A stretch of 64,000 nucleotides of DNA from Enterobacter cloacae complex sp. ECNIH7. GTDB lineage: Bacteria > Pseudomonadota > Gammaproteobacteria > Enterobacterales > Enterobacteriaceae. The position numbers and the translations under genes were made by a program. The stretch covers positions 4,154,001 to 4,218,000 of the forward strand of contig NZ_CP017990.1 of assembly GCF_002208095.1 (NCBI RefSeq). The letters run 5' to 3'. This document shows positions 11,488-20,666 of this stretch, piece by piece. Position 1 is the stretch's first letter. Every line of letters starts with the position of its first letter. The notes under the pieces are model-generated. The model was not told where the DNA came from and made no database searches. It worked only from the letters and a program-made list of their open reading frames with translations.

Positions 11488-11516
11488 GCACCTATCCAAC
11501 ACCACCCATACGAAAA

Positions 11517-11566
11517 TGTTATTTGCATCACAATCCAAACTGCAAATTAATGTGGATTGCATTTTT
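11517..11566 (+). promoter_or_regulatory. Candidate CRP/CytR control region of nupG
   Basis: TGTTATTTGCATCACA (11517-11532) fits the CRP form TGTNA-N6-TCACA. TGTGGATTGCATTTTT (11551-11566) is a weaker CRP-like site. Both contain TTGCAT, part of the CytR octamer. Two such sites 34 bp apart resemble the CRP-CytR-CRP layout of nucleoside transport promoters. The binding assignment is inferred from pattern only. Confidence 0.5.
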
Positions 11567-11676
11567 TTGCGGGAGGTAACAAAACATATCGTTGCCAACT
11601 GATAGAATTGCATCAAATAACAACCCTGAATGTTCCCAAAACAACATATCTCCCGCTCACTTGTGAGGAAAGTAAC

Positions 11677-12933
11677 ATGAACCTTAAGCTGCAGCTTAAA
11701 ATTTTGTCGTTTCTGCAGTTCTGCCTGTGGGGTAGCTGGCTGACTACACTCGGCTCCTATATGTTTGTGACGCTCAAGTTCGATGGTGCGTCAATCGGTG
11801 CCGTTTACAGCTCGCTCGGTATTGCGGCTGTCTTCATGCCAACGCTGCTGGGCATCGTGGCGGATAAATGGTTGAGTGCGAAATGGCTGTACATGCTTTG
11901 CCATCTGGTGGGCGCGGGGACGCTGTTTATGGCAGCCCAGGTGACCACGCCGGGGGCGATGTTCATGGTGATCCTGCTTAACTCGCTGGCCTATATGCCA
12001 ACGCTTGGCCTGATCAACACCATCTCCTACTACCGCCTGAAGTCCGCGGATATGGATATCGTGACCGATTTCCCGCCAATCCGTATCTGGGGAACTATCG
12101 GCTTTATCATGGCGATGTGGGGCGTGAGCTTCGCGGGCTTCGAACTGAGCCATATGCAGCTCTATATCGGCGCAGCGCTCTCCGTGCTGCTGGCGATCTT
12201 TACCCTGACGCTGCCGCACATTCCGGTCTCAAACCAGCAAAAAAACCAGAGCTGGAGCACCATGCTCGGCCTGGACGCCTTCGCGCTGTTCAAAAACAAA
12301 CGCATGGCGATCTTCTTTATCTTCTCCATGCTGCTGGGCGCGGAGCTGCAGATCACCAACATGTTCGGCAACACCTTCCTGCACAGCTTCGATAACAACC
12401 CGCTGTTCTCCGGCAGCTTTATCGTTGAACATGCGTCGGTGATGATGTCCATCTCTCAGATCTCTGAGACGCTGTTCATTCTGACCATCCCGTTCTTCCT
12501 GAGCCGCTACGGCATCAAGAACGTCATGCTGATCAGTATCGCGGCATGGATGCTGCGCTTCGGTCTGTTCGCCTACGGCGACCCAAGCCCGTTCGGCACC
12601 GTACTGCTGGTACTGTCGATGATCGTTTACGGCTGCGCCTTCGACTTCTTCAACATCTCCGGTTCGGTGTTTGTGGAAAAAGAGGTGAAGCCTGAAATTC
12701 GCGCCAGCGCGCAGGGTATGTTCCTGATGATGACCAACGGCTTCGGCTGTATTCTGGGCGGAGTGGTAAGCGGTAAAGTGGTTGAGATGTACACCACCAA
12801 CGGCATTACCAACTGGCAGCCTGTGTGGCTGATCTTCGCGGCGTACTCGCTGGTGCTGTTCTTCGCGTTCATCGCGCTGTTCAAGTACAAGCACGTGCGT
12901 GAACCGCACGGTGCGCAGCCGATCGCGCATTGA
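11677..12933 (+). CDS. nupG: Nucleoside:H+ symporter NupG
   Basis: A 418-residue MFS transporter of the inner membrane that imports purine and pyrimidine nucleosides with protons. It starts MNLKLQLKILSFLQFCLWG and shows about 12 hydrophobic helices, with the family segments DFPPIRIWGTIGFIMAMWG and FFNISGSVFVEKEV. The reading frame is open to 11557, but the ATG at 11677 has a GAGGAAAG ribosome site and gives the E. coli length. Confidence 0.96.
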   Translation: MNLKLQLKILSFLQFCLWGSWLTTLGSYMFVTLKFDGASIGAVYSSLGIAAVFMPTLLGIVADKWLSAKWLYMLCHLVGAGTLFMAAQVTTPGAMFMVILLNSLAYMPTLGLINTISYYRLKSADMDIVTDFPPIRIWGTIGFIMAMWGVSFAGFELSHMQLYIGAALSVLLAIFTLTLPHIPVSNQQKNQSWSTMLGLDAFALFKNKRMAIFFIFSMLLGAELQITNMFGNTFLHSFDNNPLFSGSFIVEHASVMMSISQISETLFILTIPFFLSRYGIKNVMLISIAAWMLRFGLFAYGDPSPFGTVLLVLSMIVYGCAFDFFNISGSVFVEKEVKPEIRASAQGMFLMMTNGFGCILGGVVSGKVVEMYTTNGITNWQPVWLIFAAYSLVLFFAFIALFKYKHVREPHGAQPIAH

Positions 12934-12936
12934 TTG

Positions 12937-13018
12937 TTGTGCCCGGTGGCGCTGCGCTTACTGGGCCTACAAAACCAGACCGTAGGCCGGGTAAGGCGAA
13001 GCCGCCGCCCGGCTATTT
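12937..13018. repeat. REP/BIME element between nupG and citG
   Basis: GTGCCCGGTGGCGCTGCGCT followed by TACTGGGCCTAC, and on the other arm GTAGGCCGGGTAAGGCG and GCCGCCGCCCGGC. These are two inverted REP units of the classic enterobacterial type, lying between convergent nupG and citG. Confidence 0.85.
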
Positions 13019-13816
13019 TATTGCAAAGAGCACCCACCCCACCGACAGCAAATCCGCGCTGCCGCCCGGGCTCAGGTTCCGTTCAATCAATGCGTTATCC
13101 ATCTTCAGCAACGCCTCGCGATCCCAGCCACTCGCCAGTAATTCCCGCGCGTAGCCCTGAACGTAGCGCAGCCCTTCAATGCCGCCGCGCGAGACGAGAT
13201 TACTGTCCTGATTGACCGCCATCAGGCGCAACAGCAGGCCGTGAAGCGACTGTCCGTTCCACTGCGCCAGCGCCTTACGCGCCGTCGCAAAGCCGTTTTC
13301 CGCCTCTCCGCGCGCGCCGGTTAAGCCGTACTGCTGAAACTGCCGCTCGCCCGCCGTCGCCTGTCCGCCGCGCGCGGCCAGCTCCCGCGACACCAGCCCG
13401 CTGCAGATGTTACTTACCTCACAGCAGAGGCTGTCTGCGGAGATATGTTTCACACGCCCGGCGGCGAAGCACAGTAAACCCAGGGCAAAAATCCCGCCCT
13501 TGTGGGTGTTCACTCCGTTCGTCGCGGCGTACATCGCCTGCTCGCAGGCCATCCCCATCGGGCGGATAATGCGAAGCTGTGCGTCAGCGGGTTTATCCGC
13601 ATGCGCGTTACCGAGCTCGGCAAAGCGCGAAAACCACGGCGCAATCGCCGCAATGCTGCGGACGAACAGCGCGTGGTCCATATCGCGATGGGAACCGTTA
13701 TTGAGCTTGTCCACCAGCCCCGGCTTGGGCGTCAGCTCCAGCTCCTGCCACAGCGCCGCCTCGGCAAGCGCGGGTACGTCAACCGGGCGCGGTTTAGTCG
13801 CGAGCAAACCAGTCAT
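13013..13816 (-). CDS. citG: Triphosphoribosyl-dephospho-CoA synthase CitG
   Basis: A 267-residue enzyme that makes 2'-(5''-triphosphoribosyl)-3'-dephospho-CoA, the precursor of the citrate lyase prosthetic group, from ATP and dephospho-CoA. Family motifs: TPKPGLVDKLNNGSHRDMD, GVNTHKGGIFALGLLC, GARGEAE and the end IERNLSPGGSADLLSV. The ATG at 13816 lies inside the citX end (23-bp overlap); an upstream Met at 13882 would put 22 Arg/Trp-rich residues with no family likeness in front. Last gene of the cit operon. Confidence 0.92.
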   Translation of the reverse strand: MTGLLATKPRPVDVPALAEAALWQELELTPKPGLVDKLNNGSHRDMDHALFVRSIAAIAPWFSRFAELGNAHADKPADAQLRIIRPMGMACEQAMYAATNGVNTHKGGIFALGLLCFAAGRVKHISADSLCCEVSNICSGLVSRELAARGGQATAGERQFQQYGLTGARGEAENGFATARKALAQWNGQSLHGLLLRLMAVNQDSNLVSRGGIEGLRYVQGYARELLASGWDREALLKMDNALIERNLSPGGSADLLSVGWVLFAIK

Positions 13817-14333
13817 CGATCGTCTTCTCCACGCGGGAAACCACCTGCTCCACAGGATGAGCGCGCGAACGGGAACAGGCATGAGCGGGCTCGTCGCAGA
13901 TCAGACAACGCCTTAAATTTGCGCCCAGCGACTGACGCCCGACGTGGCCGTGCTGAGGGCAGATCACGTCCAGATCCCACAGCCTGCCGAGCGGGTGCGT
14001 CTGCTCCAAATCCGAACAGTGCGCTTTGATTTCCACAGCGGGATGGGCCACGCACCACAGGGCTTCTGGCCCGGTCGGGAGCCATAGAACCTGGCGGTCC
14101 AGCACCTGCCAGCGGTTTTCCCACAGCAGCTGGTCGCACATCTGCAGCGCCACGCCCATGGTGTTGCGATAGCGCAGGCTGTCCTTGATTTCCCCCGGCG
14201 TGACCAGCGTGAGGGAAATCACCGGTTGTTGATAGTGCTCGAGCATGTCAGCCTGGCGCGCTGCGCGGCGCTCTTTCGCCGCCAGCAGTTCGTCCAGACT
14301 GACACCCGCCCGCACGGGTGTCGCTAAAATCAC
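13794..14333 (-). CDS. citX: Citrate lyase holo-ACP synthase CitX
   Basis: A 179-residue apo-citrate lyase phosphoribosyl-dephospho-CoA transferase that attaches the prosthetic group to a serine of CitD. Seen are PVISLTLVTPGEIKDS near residue 37, LGRLWDLDVICP, and RRCLICDEPAHACSRSRAH, with the typical Cys/Arg/His cluster. It overlaps citF by 4 bp and citG by 23 bp. Confidence 0.94.
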   Translation of the reverse strand: MILATPVRAGVSLDELLAAKERRAARQADMLEHYQQPVISLTLVTPGEIKDSLRYRNTMGVALQMCDQLLWENRWQVLDRQVLWLPTGPEALWCVAHPAVEIKAHCSDLEQTHPLGRLWDLDVICPQHGHVGRQSLGANLRRCLICDEPAHACSRSRAHPVEQVVSRVEKTIDDWFARD

Positions 14334-15853
14334 ACTTCCTCCTTCACCTGTCGTACGGTGTCGATCACGCTGCCGTCGCGGTAGCGGATCACCCCGACGA
14401 TTTTGTCGGTAAATTCAATCGGTTTAGGTACGCCCGTCAGAGAAATCGCCCGCTCGTAAAGCGCGCTGATATCCACAACTTTGAGCCCGGCTTCCAGCAG
14501 CCGCTCGCGGATCTCCGGGCGCGCCGGGTTGACCGCAATGCCGTGGTCGGTGACCAGCACGTCGATGCTCTCGCCCGGCGTGAGGCGCGTGGTAACCCGC
14601 TTCACGACCGTCGGAATGCGGCTGCGCAACAGCGGCGTTACGACGATGGTCAGGTTTGCCGCGGCGGCCACGTCGCAGTGTCCACCGGACGCGCCGCGCA
14701 TCACCCCGTCGGAGCCAGTGATAACGTTGACGTTGAAATCGACGTCGATTTCGAGGGCGCTGAGGATCACCACGTCAAGCTGGTCGCAGCTTGCCGCCTT
14801 GCTGCCGGGGTTGGCGTAGACGTTGGTGGAGATCTCCACGTGGTTCGGGTTGCGCGCCAGCGAGGCCGCCGCCTGGCCGTCAAAGCACTGGGTATCGAGC
14901 AGCTTTTCGATGAGCCCCTTCTCGTGCAGATCCACCAGGCTGCCGGTGATGCCGCCGAGCGCAAAGCGCGCCTTCACGCCGCTGCGCTCCATCTTCTCTT
15001 CCATAAAGCGCGTGCAGGCGGTCGCCGCCGCGCCGGAGCCGGTCTGCATCGAGAAGCCCGGTTTGAAGTAGCCGGAGTGTTCAATGACGTCCGCCGCATA
15101 GCGGGCGATCATCAGCTCGCGCGGGTTGCTGGTGACCCGCGCCGCGCCGACGCTGATTTTCGCCGGGTCGCCCACGCTCTCAACCTGCACGATGTAGTCC
15201 ACCTGATCCTGCACCAGGCTGGCGGGCATATTCGGAAACGGCACCAGTTCTTCGGTCAGCAGCACCACCTTACGGGCAAAGTGCGCGTCCACCATGGCGT
15301 AGCCCAGGGAGCCGCAGCACGATTTGCCGTGCGTCCCGTTGGCGTTGCCAAACTCATCGCTGCACGGCACGCCGAGAAACGCCACGTCAATATTCAGCTC
15401 GCCGTCCTGGAGCAGCTTCACGCGACCGCCGTGGGAGTGAATTTGCACCGGCTCGTCCATCAGCCCGTGGGAGATCGCGTCCGCCAGCCTGCCGCGCATA
15501 CCGGAGGTATAAATCCGGGTGATGACGCCGCTTTCAATATGCTCGATCAGCGCGTCGTTGCAGGTCATTAGCGAGCTGGAAGCCAGCGTCAGGTTTTTGA
15601 AGCCCATTCGCGCCAGCAGCGCCACGACGGTGTTGATTACCCGGTCGCCTTCGCGAAACGCGTGGTGGAAGGAGATGGTCATCCCGTCCTGCAGACCGCA
15701 GCGCTTAACCGCCTCTTCAACAGAGGCACAGAGTTTACGGCTGTGCTTCGCGTCGCTGTCCGCCAGCCAGGGCGTCGCGCTGTGGGCGGTATCAAACGGT
15801 TTTAAGTCCCGCAGATGGGGGAAATTCACGTGAAGAAGTTCAGTCTGATTCAT
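14330..15853 (-). CDS. citF: Citrate lyase alpha subunit (citrate:acetyl-ACP transferase)
   Basis: A 507-residue subunit (E. coli CitF 510) that exchanges the acetyl group on the acyl carrier protein for citrate. Recognisable CoA-transferase-family segments: TISFHHAFREGDRVIN, FALGGITGSLVDLHEKGL, VITGSDGVMRGASGGHCD and DVLVTDHGIAVNP. The ATG at 15853 gives MNQTELLHVNFPHLRDLKPF; the frame is open 48 codons further up through citE without family likeness. Ten bases separate it from citE. Confidence 0.96.
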   Translation of the reverse strand: MNQTELLHVNFPHLRDLKPFDTAHSATPWLADSDAKHSRKLCASVEEAVKRCGLQDGMTISFHHAFREGDRVINTVVALLARMGFKNLTLASSSLMTCNDALIEHIESGVITRIYTSGMRGRLADAISHGLMDEPVQIHSHGGRVKLLQDGELNIDVAFLGVPCSDEFGNANGTHGKSCCGSLGYAMVDAHFARKVVLLTEELVPFPNMPASLVQDQVDYIVQVESVGDPAKISVGAARVTSNPRELMIARYAADVIEHSGYFKPGFSMQTGSGAAATACTRFMEEKMERSGVKARFALGGITGSLVDLHEKGLIEKLLDTQCFDGQAAASLARNPNHVEISTNVYANPGSKAASCDQLDVVILSALEIDVDFNVNVITGSDGVMRGASGGHCDVAAAANLTIVVTPLLRSRIPTVVKRVTTRLTPGESIDVLVTDHGIAVNPARPEIRERLLEAGLKVVDISALYERAISLTGVPKPIEFTDKIVGVIRYRDGSVIDTVRQVKEEV

Positions 15854-15863
15854 TATTTTATCC

Positions 15864-16739
15864 TTACCGACGCACGCCGGAGGCCGCCGCGCGCTCCAGC
15901 ACCACCTGCGCGTGGTTAATAATCGGTGCATCCACCATTTTGCCGTTGAGCGATACCACGCCCAGGCCGTTACGCTCGCCCTCTTCTGCCGCCTCAATCA
16001 CTCTTTTGGCGTGATCCACCTCTTCCTGAGTCGGGGCGTAGGCGTTGTGCAACAGGTCAATCTGGCGCGGGTTGATCAGCGATTTGCCGTTAAAGCCCAT
16101 CTTGCGGATCAGATCGACCTCGCGCAGGAATCCGGCCTCGTCGTTAACGTCTGACCACACCACGTCGAAGGCGTCGATACCCGCCGCGCGGGCGGCGTGC
16201 AGCACGGCGCAGCGGGCGTAGAACAGCTCGGTGCCGTCGCCGCGCTCGGTCTGCATGTCCATCACGTAGTCAAAGGCGGCCAGCGCGATGCCGATGAGAC
16301 GCACAGAGCTGCGGGCAATCGCCACGGCGTTGATGACGCCAATGGCCGATTCAATCGCCGCCATCACGCGGGTGGAGCCGACCTCGCGGCCGCACTCCTG
16401 CTCGATGCGTTCGAGGTGGCCTTCCAGCTCGTAGATATCGTCCGGCGTGTCGGTTTTCGGCAGGCGGATCACGTCCACGCCGGCCCGCACGGCAGCCTCC
16501 AGATCCAGCAGGCCAAACGGCGTGCTGAGTGGGTTAATGCGCACCACTGTTTCGATATCCTGATACATCGGGTGCTGCAGGGCATGGAACACCAGCATGC
16601 GCGCGGTATCCTTCTCGCGCAGGGCGACGGCGTCCTCAAGATCAAACATGATGGAGTCGGGACGGTAGATAAATGCGGTGGAAAGCATGGCGGCATTAGC
16701 GCCCGGCAGGAACAGCATACTGCGGCGGAGTTTGCTCAT
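15864..16739 (-). CDS. citE: Citrate lyase beta subunit (citryl-ACP lyase)
   Basis: A 291-residue HpcH/HpaI-type barrel that splits citryl-ACP to oxaloacetate and acetyl-ACP. Motifs: [31 protein letters not shown] (metal and substrate site), [36 protein letters not shown] and [14 protein letters not shown]. It overlaps citD by 4 bp. Confidence 0.96.
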   Translation of the reverse strand: MSKLRRSMLFLPGANAAMLSTAFIYRPDSIMFDLEDAVALREKDTARMLVFHALQHPMYQDIETVVRINPLSTPFGLLDLEAAVRAGVDVIRLPKTDTPDDIYELEGHLERIEQECGREVGSTRVMAAIESAIGVINAVAIARSSVRLIGIALAAFDYVMDMQTERGDGTELFYARCAVLHAARAAGIDAFDVVWSDVNDEAGFLREVDLIRKMGFNGKSLINPRQIDLLHNAYAPTQEEVDHAKRVIEAAEEGERNGLGVVSLNGKMVDAPIINHAQVVLERAAASGVRR

Positions 16740-17029
16740 TTCAGCGCCCCCCAGTTGATGGCCTGTTCATCGGCGGCACGCATCAGCGCGCTTTGCAGGC
16801 GGGCGCGGATCACACAGTCCAGCGCCCCTTTGTCTTCAATAATAATTAATCCCTGGTGCACGTTCATGGCGCGCAACGTGTCGTTGACCACCTGGCGAAT
16901 TTGCTCGCCAAACTGCTTAATCACTTCACTGTGGATGACTATCTCCAGCTCGCCGTGAGCGGGAGCGATTTTCACCATCAGGTCGCTGGACTCCTGCGTT
17001 CCGGCCAGCGCCTCCCTTACAATTTTCAT
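16736..17029 (-). CDS. citD: Citrate lyase gamma subunit (acyl carrier protein)
   Basis: A 97-residue acyl carrier protein that carries the phosphoribosyl-dephospho-CoA arm on a serine near residue 15 in [15 protein letters not shown]. Start ATG 17029 gives [16 protein letters not shown], matching the family; an upstream frame to 17110 reads through the end of citC. Seventeen bases separate it from citC. Confidence 0.95.
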   Translation of the reverse strand: MKIVREALAGTQESSDLMVKIAPAHGELEIVIHSEVIKQFGEQIRQVVNDTLRAMNVHQGLIIIEDKGALDCVIRARLQSALMRAADEQAINWGALK

Positions 17030-17045
17030 GATAAATTCCTGGTAG

Positions 17046-18068
17046 TTAAGCGACTTCCGCACTCGCACGGTAATGCGTTTCGAGATGCGCGAAGGTGGAG
17101 TCCGGGACAATCTCCCGGATCCGGGAAAACTGCTGTGTCTTCAGTAAGCGGCGCACTTCGGACGCTGATATGGCGTTGCCGGTGGCCTTGATGCGCGGCA
17201 TTTCCACCACCTCGATATGCGAGGCCAGCAGGTCGTGCAGCGTCTGGTTGTACTGGCGGGTGATATCGCAAAACGGCTCCGATCCGATGAAGCGGTGCGT
17301 GATGCCGAGCGCCGGGGCAATGAAGTCCCGGAAGATCAGCACATCGATCTCGCTCCACGCCTGCTGCACTTTGCCGGTCTCCTTCAGGAAGTAGGCCGGG
17401 AAGGTGGCGCGGGAGATGATGTACTGCGAGCCTTCATGCACCACCACGTTCGGCAGATGCGCCACGCCCGCGCGCACCATCTCGAGGCGCGCGCTGAACG
17501 GGAAGAACGAGGCGTCTTCGCGCACCACGAACAGGTGCAGGGCGTCGCACCTCTGCGCCGCCTGCTCCACCAGATGGCGGTGGCCGAGGGTGAACGGATT
17601 CGCGTTCATCACTATCGCGCCAACGTTCTCCCCGCACTTGCGCTTCGCGCGCAGGGAACGGCAGTAGCGTTCGATCCCCTGCGGGGTGTTCTCCATCAGC
17701 ACCGCGTTGTTCCCGCTCTGGGCAATCGGCCAGAAGCCGCTGCGGGCAAAGCGCTCCCGGTTGCACGGACGGGTGCAGAGGAAGAGGTGAAAATGGCCGC
17801 ACTCCAGCGCCGCATTTTCCACCTCTGCCAGCAGCCGCGCGCTGAGGTTCTCGCCGCGAAGCTGCTCGTTGACCGCCACGCATTTGATGACGTTGGCGGC
17901 AAGCCCTGCGCAACCCACCAGCTGCGAACCGGACCAGGCTTCGACAAACAGCGTGATGTCGTTGTCCAGGCCAAGGCCGCTGTCTGCCAGCAGGTAACGG
18001 ATCTGGCTTAAGCGTTCCGGGTGTTTCGCCACCAGCGTGTGGCGAAAATCGATGGGTTGACTGTTCAT
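17046..18068 (-). CDS. citC: [Citrate (pro-3S)-lyase] ligase CitC
   Basis: A 340-residue enzyme that acetylates the thiol of the CitD prosthetic group with acetate and ATP, activating citrate lyase. An N-terminal GNAT-like domain (SQLVGCAGLAANVIKCVAV, about residues 50-68) is followed by a nucleotidyltransferase domain with the HxGH-like motif MNANPFTLGHRHLVEQA near residue 155 and SASEVRRLLK near the end. First of the five lyase maturation and subunit genes. Confidence 0.94.
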   Translation of the reverse strand: MNSQPIDFRHTLVAKHPERLSQIRYLLADSGLGLDNDITLFVEAWSGSQLVGCAGLAANVIKCVAVNEQLRGENLSARLLAEVENAALECGHFHLFLCTRPCNRERFARSGFWPIAQSGNNAVLMENTPQGIERYCRSLRAKRKCGENVGAIVMNANPFTLGHRHLVEQAAQRCDALHLFVVREDASFFPFSARLEMVRAGVAHLPNVVVHEGSQYIISRATFPAYFLKETGKVQQAWSEIDVLIFRDFIAPALGITHRFIGSEPFCDITRQYNQTLHDLLASHIEVVEMPRIKATGNAISASEVRRLLKTQQFSRIREIVPDSTFAHLETHYRASAEVA

Positions 18069-18078
18069 GCCGCCTTAC

Positions 18079-18942
18079 TCAGTGTGCTGCCGCAAGCCCG
18101 ACGGCTGGCGCTTCCACGATCACGTTGCTCAGATGACCGATATGCTCGATCTCCACCTCAATGCGATCCCCTTCCTTCATAAACAGCGGCGGATTGCGTT
18201 TTTTACCCACCCCGCCCGGAGATCCGGTGATGATCACGTCGCCCGGGCTTAAGCGGGTAAAGGTGCTGATGTACTCGATCAGCTCCGCAACCTTGTGGAT
18301 CATGCTGCTGGTGTTGTCTTCCTGCACCATGCGGCCGTTCAGCCAGGTGCGGATCGCAAGCTGGTGCGGATCCGGGATCTCATCCGCCGTCGCCATCCAC
18401 GGCCCAAACGCGCCGGTTTTGCGCCAGTTTTTACCGGCGGTGAACCAGGTGTGCTGCCAGTCGCGGGCGGAGCCGTCCATGTAGCAGCTGTAGCCCGCCA
18501 CGTGGCGCAGGGCGTCATCGCGGCTGATGTTCTCCCCGCCTTTGCCGATGATCACCGCCAGCTCGCCTTCGTAGTCGAATTCGCTGGAGTGGCGCGGCTT
18601 CAGCACCGGCTCGTTGTGGCCGGTCTGTGAATCCGGGAAGCGGACAAACAGCGTCGGGGCCGGATTATGCTGGTCAAACTCCTTGCGCTTGTCGGCATAG
18701 TTCATGCCCACGCAGAGGATCTTTTCCGGCTGCTCAATCACCGGTAAGAAGGTGATGGCGCTCATCGGCACGTCCACGGCGTCGTTCAGGTAGCGGGTGG
18801 CCTGCGCCAGCCCGTTGCCCTGCAGCAGCGCTTTAAGGTCGCTGTAGCGGTCGCCGAGACGGCGGCCTAAATCAATCACGCCGTCGGCCTGGACGATGCC
18901 GTAGCTGCGTTTTCCCTGGTATAAAAAGCTTGCGAGTTTCAT
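18079..18942 (-). CDS. FAH-fold (fumarylacetoacetate hydrolase family) enzyme in the cit operon
   Basis: A 287-residue protein. The FAH domain starts near residue 75 (ILCVGMNYADKRKEF), the metal ligands fit FDYEGELAVIIGKGG (E-x-E pattern), and the family end GDVIITGSPGGVGKKRNPP is present. The gene lies between the carrier and citC with gaps of 10 and 17 bp, on the same strand, and has an AGGA ribosome site. FAH-family enzymes include oxaloacetate decarboxylases (human FAHD1, a Corynebacterium protein). Because oxaloacetate is the product of citrate lyase and no oadGAB is seen here, decarboxylation of oxaloacetate is the likeliest role. That is an inference; a hydratase or isomerase is possible. 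Confidence 0.85.
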   Translation of the reverse strand: MKLASFLYQGKRSYGIVQADGVIDLGRRLGDRYSDLKALLQGNGLAQATRYLNDAVDVPMSAITFLPVIEQPEKILCVGMNYADKRKEFDQHNPAPTLFVRFPDSQTGHNEPVLKPRHSSEFDYEGELAVIIGKGGENISRDDALRHVAGYSCYMDGSARDWQHTWFTAGKNWRKTGAFGPWMATADEIPDPHQLAIRTWLNGRMVQEDNTSSMIHKVAELIEYISTFTRLSPGDVIITGSPGGVGKKRNPPLFMKEGDRIEVEIEHIGHLSNVIVEAPAVGLAAAH

Positions 18943-18959
18943 TGTTCTTTCCTGAAAAC

Positions 18960-20321
18960 TTAAACGAGGAAGTTGCCCAGAATCAGCAGTGAGACAGAGA
19001 CGTTAATCGCCCCGCCGATACGGGTAGCAATCTGGGCGAACGGCATCAGGCTCATGCGGTTGCCTGCGGTCAGGATCGCCACGTCGCCGGTACCGCCCTG
19101 GCCGCTCTGGCAGCAGGAGACGATGGCGACATCAATCGGATGCATACCAATCTTTTTGCCGACGAAGAAGCCGGTGGCGACCAGTGCAGAAACGGTGCTG
19201 ACAATTACCAGCAGGTTGCTGACGGTGAACGCCGCCACCAGTTCATGCCACGGGGTGATAGCCACGCCGACGGCGAAGAGGATTGGGTAGGTCACGGAGG
19301 TCTGGAAGAATTTGTACACCACCTGAGAGCCTTCGAGCAGGCGCGGAGAGGCGCCGTTGCAGAGCTTCACCAGCACCGCCATAAACAGCATGCCGACCGG
19401 TGCGGGCAGGCCAATCAGCTTGTGGCCAAGCATGCCCAGCATGTAGAGCAGCACCGCCAGCAGCGCGCCGGAGGCGATAGTGGTGACGTCCGCTTTGCCG
19501 GAAAAAGCAGGCTGAGAGACCGTTGCATCGGCATTCGCGCGGTTAGGCATCAGCTGGCCTTCACCGGTCAGGTGCGGGAAGCGTTTACCGAGCTGGTTCA
19601 GGCAGCCGGAGATGATGATTGCCGTCAGACCGCCGAGCATGACCATCGGCAGCACGCGACCGAGCGCAACGCCCTGGTCCATGTGCAGCAGGGTGGCATA
19701 GCCGATGGAAAGCGGGATCGCCCCTTCCCCGACGCCGCCCGCCATAATCGGCAGAATGATAAAGAAGAAGATCTGGAACGGCTCAAGACCCAGCGCCAGG
19801 CCGACGCCCATCCCCACCAGCATGCCGACGATTTCGCCGCACAGCATCGGGAAGAAGATGCGCAGGAAGCCCTGAATCAGCACCGTGCGGTTCATGCTCA
19901 TGATGCTGCCGACGATAATGCAGCAGATGTAGAGATAGAGAATATTGGTGGATTTGTAGAATTTGGTGGTGGACTCGACCACCACGTCCGGCAGCAGGCC
20001 ATAATAGACCAGCGCGGAAGGGATAAAGGTGGCGCAAATCGCCGCCGCGCCGAGCTTGCCGACAATCGGCAGGCGTTTGCCAAACTCGCCGCAGGCAAAG
20101 CCGAAGAAGGCCAGCGTTGCCACCATGACCACGATATCGCTCGGCAGTTTTCCGCCCAGGCAATCAATGGCAATCAGCGCGCCCGCCAGAACGAACAGCG
20201 GCAGAGGAATAATCCCAACTTTCCAGGTATCCATAATATGCCACCAGCGCTCTTTGAGCGAAGGCCGCTGAATTTCAATCGGGTCGTGGGTAACAGAGAA
20301 AGAATCGTCAGTTGTGCTCAT
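18960..20321 (-). CDS. citS: 2-hydroxycarboxylate transporter family carrier (citrate/malate:Na+)
   Basis: A 453-residue inner-membrane protein with about 11 hydrophobic segments. The two reentrant-loop motifs of the 2HCT family are visible: AGGVGEGAIPLS (near residue 190) and CQSGQGGTGDVAILTAGNRM (near residue 408), with the substrate-binding Arg in QIATRIGG. It has the GG-x-G pattern but is not a close match to Klebsiella CitS, so specificity (citrate, malate or both) is inferred from its position at the head of the lyase operon. AAGGGG precedes the ATG. Confidence 0.82.
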   Translation of the reverse strand: MSTTDDSFSVTHDPIEIQRPSLKERWWHIMDTWKVGIIPLPLFVLAGALIAIDCLGGKLPSDIVVMVATLAFFGFACGEFGKRLPIVGKLGAAAICATFIPSALVYYGLLPDVVVESTTKFYKSTNILYLYICCIIVGSIMSMNRTVLIQGFLRIFFPMLCGEIVGMLVGMGVGLALGLEPFQIFFFIILPIMAGGVGEGAIPLSIGYATLLHMDQGVALGRVLPMVMLGGLTAIIISGCLNQLGKRFPHLTGEGQLMPNRANADATVSQPAFSGKADVTTIASGALLAVLLYMLGMLGHKLIGLPAPVGMLFMAVLVKLCNGASPRLLEGSQVVYKFFQTSVTYPILFAVGVAITPWHELVAAFTVSNLLVIVSTVSALVATGFFVGKKIGMHPIDVAIVSCCQSGQGGTGDVAILTAGNRMSLMPFAQIATRIGGAINVSVSLLILGNFLV

Positions 20322-20666
20322 AATAAGCCCCTTGGTTATTTTGTGCGTTCAGCTTAGAGTCACAAAGGCTTACTTTATGTGAGGGATGGCATATTAAAAG
20401 CGAAGTTTTAATGGCAGCTATGGTTTTAATGGTTTCTTTTATTTAATGTGATTTATACCTTATTTATTGCCGTGGTTTTTATGGTTTCTTTTCCGAATTG
20501 AACAAACAAATAACATTTGCTCGCGCAGCCCGAAGTACGTTCGCCTTCAGGATAACTCTTTTACAACGCCCGCTGTGCAAGGGATCACAAGTTTTCGGCA
20601 AAGCGGGCGTCAGCGCGAAAAAAGATGATATATTGGCGATCTTTGCTGCTACCTCGCGTGATAGTT
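20322..20666. promoter_or_regulatory. Divergent citS / citA control region with a 52-bp spaced direct repeat
   Basis: This 345-bp A/T-rich stretch separates the two cit transcripts. TGGTTTTAATGGTTTCTTTT at 20421-20440 recurs as TGGTTTTTATGGTTTCTTTT at 20473-20492 (19 of 20 identical, 52 bp apart, close to five helical turns). A partial copy, GTTTTAATGGCAG, is at 20406. TGTGATTTATACC (20448) and TGTGAGGGATGGCATA (20376) are weak CRP-like sites. The repeats are candidates for CitB binding; no footprint is known to me for this sequence. Confidence 0.55.

Noticed and set aside
14318..15571. Long plus-strand open frame opposite citF, and similar frames opposite citS, speC and citC
   Set aside because: They mirror strong GC-rich coding frames, have Arg/His-rich composition and no family likeness: shadows.
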